From positions 206,402 to 269,733 of the forward strand of contig JAQYWR010000002.1 in the NCBI GenBank assembly GCA_029379225.1: DNA of 63,332 bases. Direction: 5' to 3'. The notes beneath the pieces are model-generated. The model was not told the origin of the DNA. It ran no database searches and saw nothing but the letters and a program-made list of their open reading frames with translations. This DNA comes from Nostoc sp. S4. Its GTDB lineage: Bacteria > Cyanobacteriota > Cyanobacteriia > Cyanobacteriales > Nostocaceae. How positions within the stretch are numbered: the first letter of the stretch is position 1; every line of letters starts with the position of its first letter. Position numbers and translations under genes: made by a program. This document shows positions 63,103 through 63,332 of this stretch, one piece after another.

Positions 63103-63202
63103 TCATGTCCGGTTGAAGACTTATCATTTAGAGGGCAGGGAGAAAGAGACTTTTGGGATTTTTGCACAGATACGGTAATTATAAGTGATTAGCCGGACAT
63201 GA
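63103..63202. mobile_element. MITE-like element with IS-type terminal repeats
   Basis: A 100-bp element bounded by inverted repeats of about 22 bp: TCATGTCCGGTTGAAGACTTAT on the left and its relative (TCATGTCCGGCTAATC on the opposite strand) on the right, with the 10-base core TCATGTCCGG identical. Non-coding interior. A third core copy at 63236-63245 (direct) starts a further repeat, TCATGTCCGGGTAATTAG. The form recalls ends of IS630-like elements, but the transposase is not in the window. Confidence 0.55.
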
Positions 63203-63235
63203 TATTAGGCGCATATTTCGAGATTAATTGTCATA

Positions 63236-63245
63236 TCATGTCCGG
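63236..63245 (+). repeat. Third copy of the TCATGTCCGG terminal motif
   Basis: Identical 10-base core in direct orientation 34 bp after the 100-bp element, followed by GTAATTAG. It may be the left end of a second element continuing past the window edge. Confidence 0.5.
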
Positions 63246-63332
63246 GTAATTAGTTACGATTAAGCTCCAATCTGAAGCCACCAATGAAAACCCGTTAACC
63301 CGCGAATAAAATCTTGCTGTTGAAGTAAAGAT

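Noticed and set aside
1..63332. tRNA, rRNA or CRISPR
   Set aside because: No T-loop-like GGTTCGAATCC with a matching acceptor stem and no regularly spaced direct repeats with unique spacers were noticed; the tandem arrays have no spacers. A covariance-model scan would be decisive.

Overview
The window is chromosomal-type DNA from a filamentous, probably nitrogen-fixing cyanobacterium of the Nostoc/Anabaena group. This rests on many HIP1-type GCGATCGC octamers, heptameric short tandem repeats (TTTGTCA, TCAACAG), VIPP1/IM30 genes, phylloquinone genes (menD, menB), a UbiD decarboxylase, a cyanophycinase next to a CphA2-type cyanophycin synthetase, a CcbP-type calcium-binding protein and a PEP-CTERM protein. 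No rRNA, tRNA or CRISPR array was recognised by eye.

Layout. 1-3.5 kb is an accessory island: the 3' part of an LRR-ROCO GTPase, a nucleotide-sugar/TIR-like protein ending in a GDN/GDK motif, a DUF4926 pseudogene, a small membrane protein that begins with the same motif, and a 21-bp tandem array. 3.8-9 kb holds a beta-carbonic-anhydrase-like gene, a Uma2-type nuclease, xseB, the run spp-ruvA-bioF and an IS5 remnant. 9.4-14.5 kb is one very large hybrid histidine kinase. 14.8-20.3 kb (minus strand) is a 2-aminoethylphosphonate (AEP) biosynthesis and activation cluster: phnW, aepY, an aepX-nucleotidyltransferase fusion and a separate nucleotidyltransferase. 20.5-24.4 kb is a cyanophycin locus (cphB, cphA2). 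24.7-32.9 kb carries a ribokinase, a CrtH-like oxidoreductase, a PEP-CTERM protein, ccbP, a broken maltose acetyltransferase gene, a diguanylate cyclase response regulator and folB. 33.2-38.4 kb has menD and menB separated by an AbiTii-domain protein and an Rpn/DUF2887-type nuclease.

38.5-45.1 kb has a DUF721/DciA-like gene, a SPOR-like membrane protein, two tandem PspA/VIPP1 genes and a Rieske oxygenase. 45.6-50.5 kb (minus strand) is a tightly coupled four-gene operon: coiled-coil/inactive-STAND protein, MoxR AAA ATPase, membrane vWA protein, and a membrane protein ending in a GH25 muramidase domain. 50.7-63.3 kb contains secreted proteins, a heavy-metal P-type ATPase, a PD-(D/E)XK-TPR fusion, an SH3b protein, a TauD-like oxygenase, ubiD, a Tat-exported carbonic anhydrase, a SLOG/molybdenum-carrier-like protein, a LivF/NatE ATPase, a ferredoxin and, at the right edge, copies of an IS-end-like motif.

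The strongest candidates for undescribed biology are: (1) the left-edge set, in which one protein ends and another begins with the same GKGDN-AGD motif, suggesting sensor-to-effector pairing; (2) the membrane domain shared by that small effector and the AbiTii protein 33 kb away; and (3) the MoxR-vWA-iSTAND operon whose apparent output is a lysozyme-like domain. All functional statements are by-eye recognition of families; nothing was searched.
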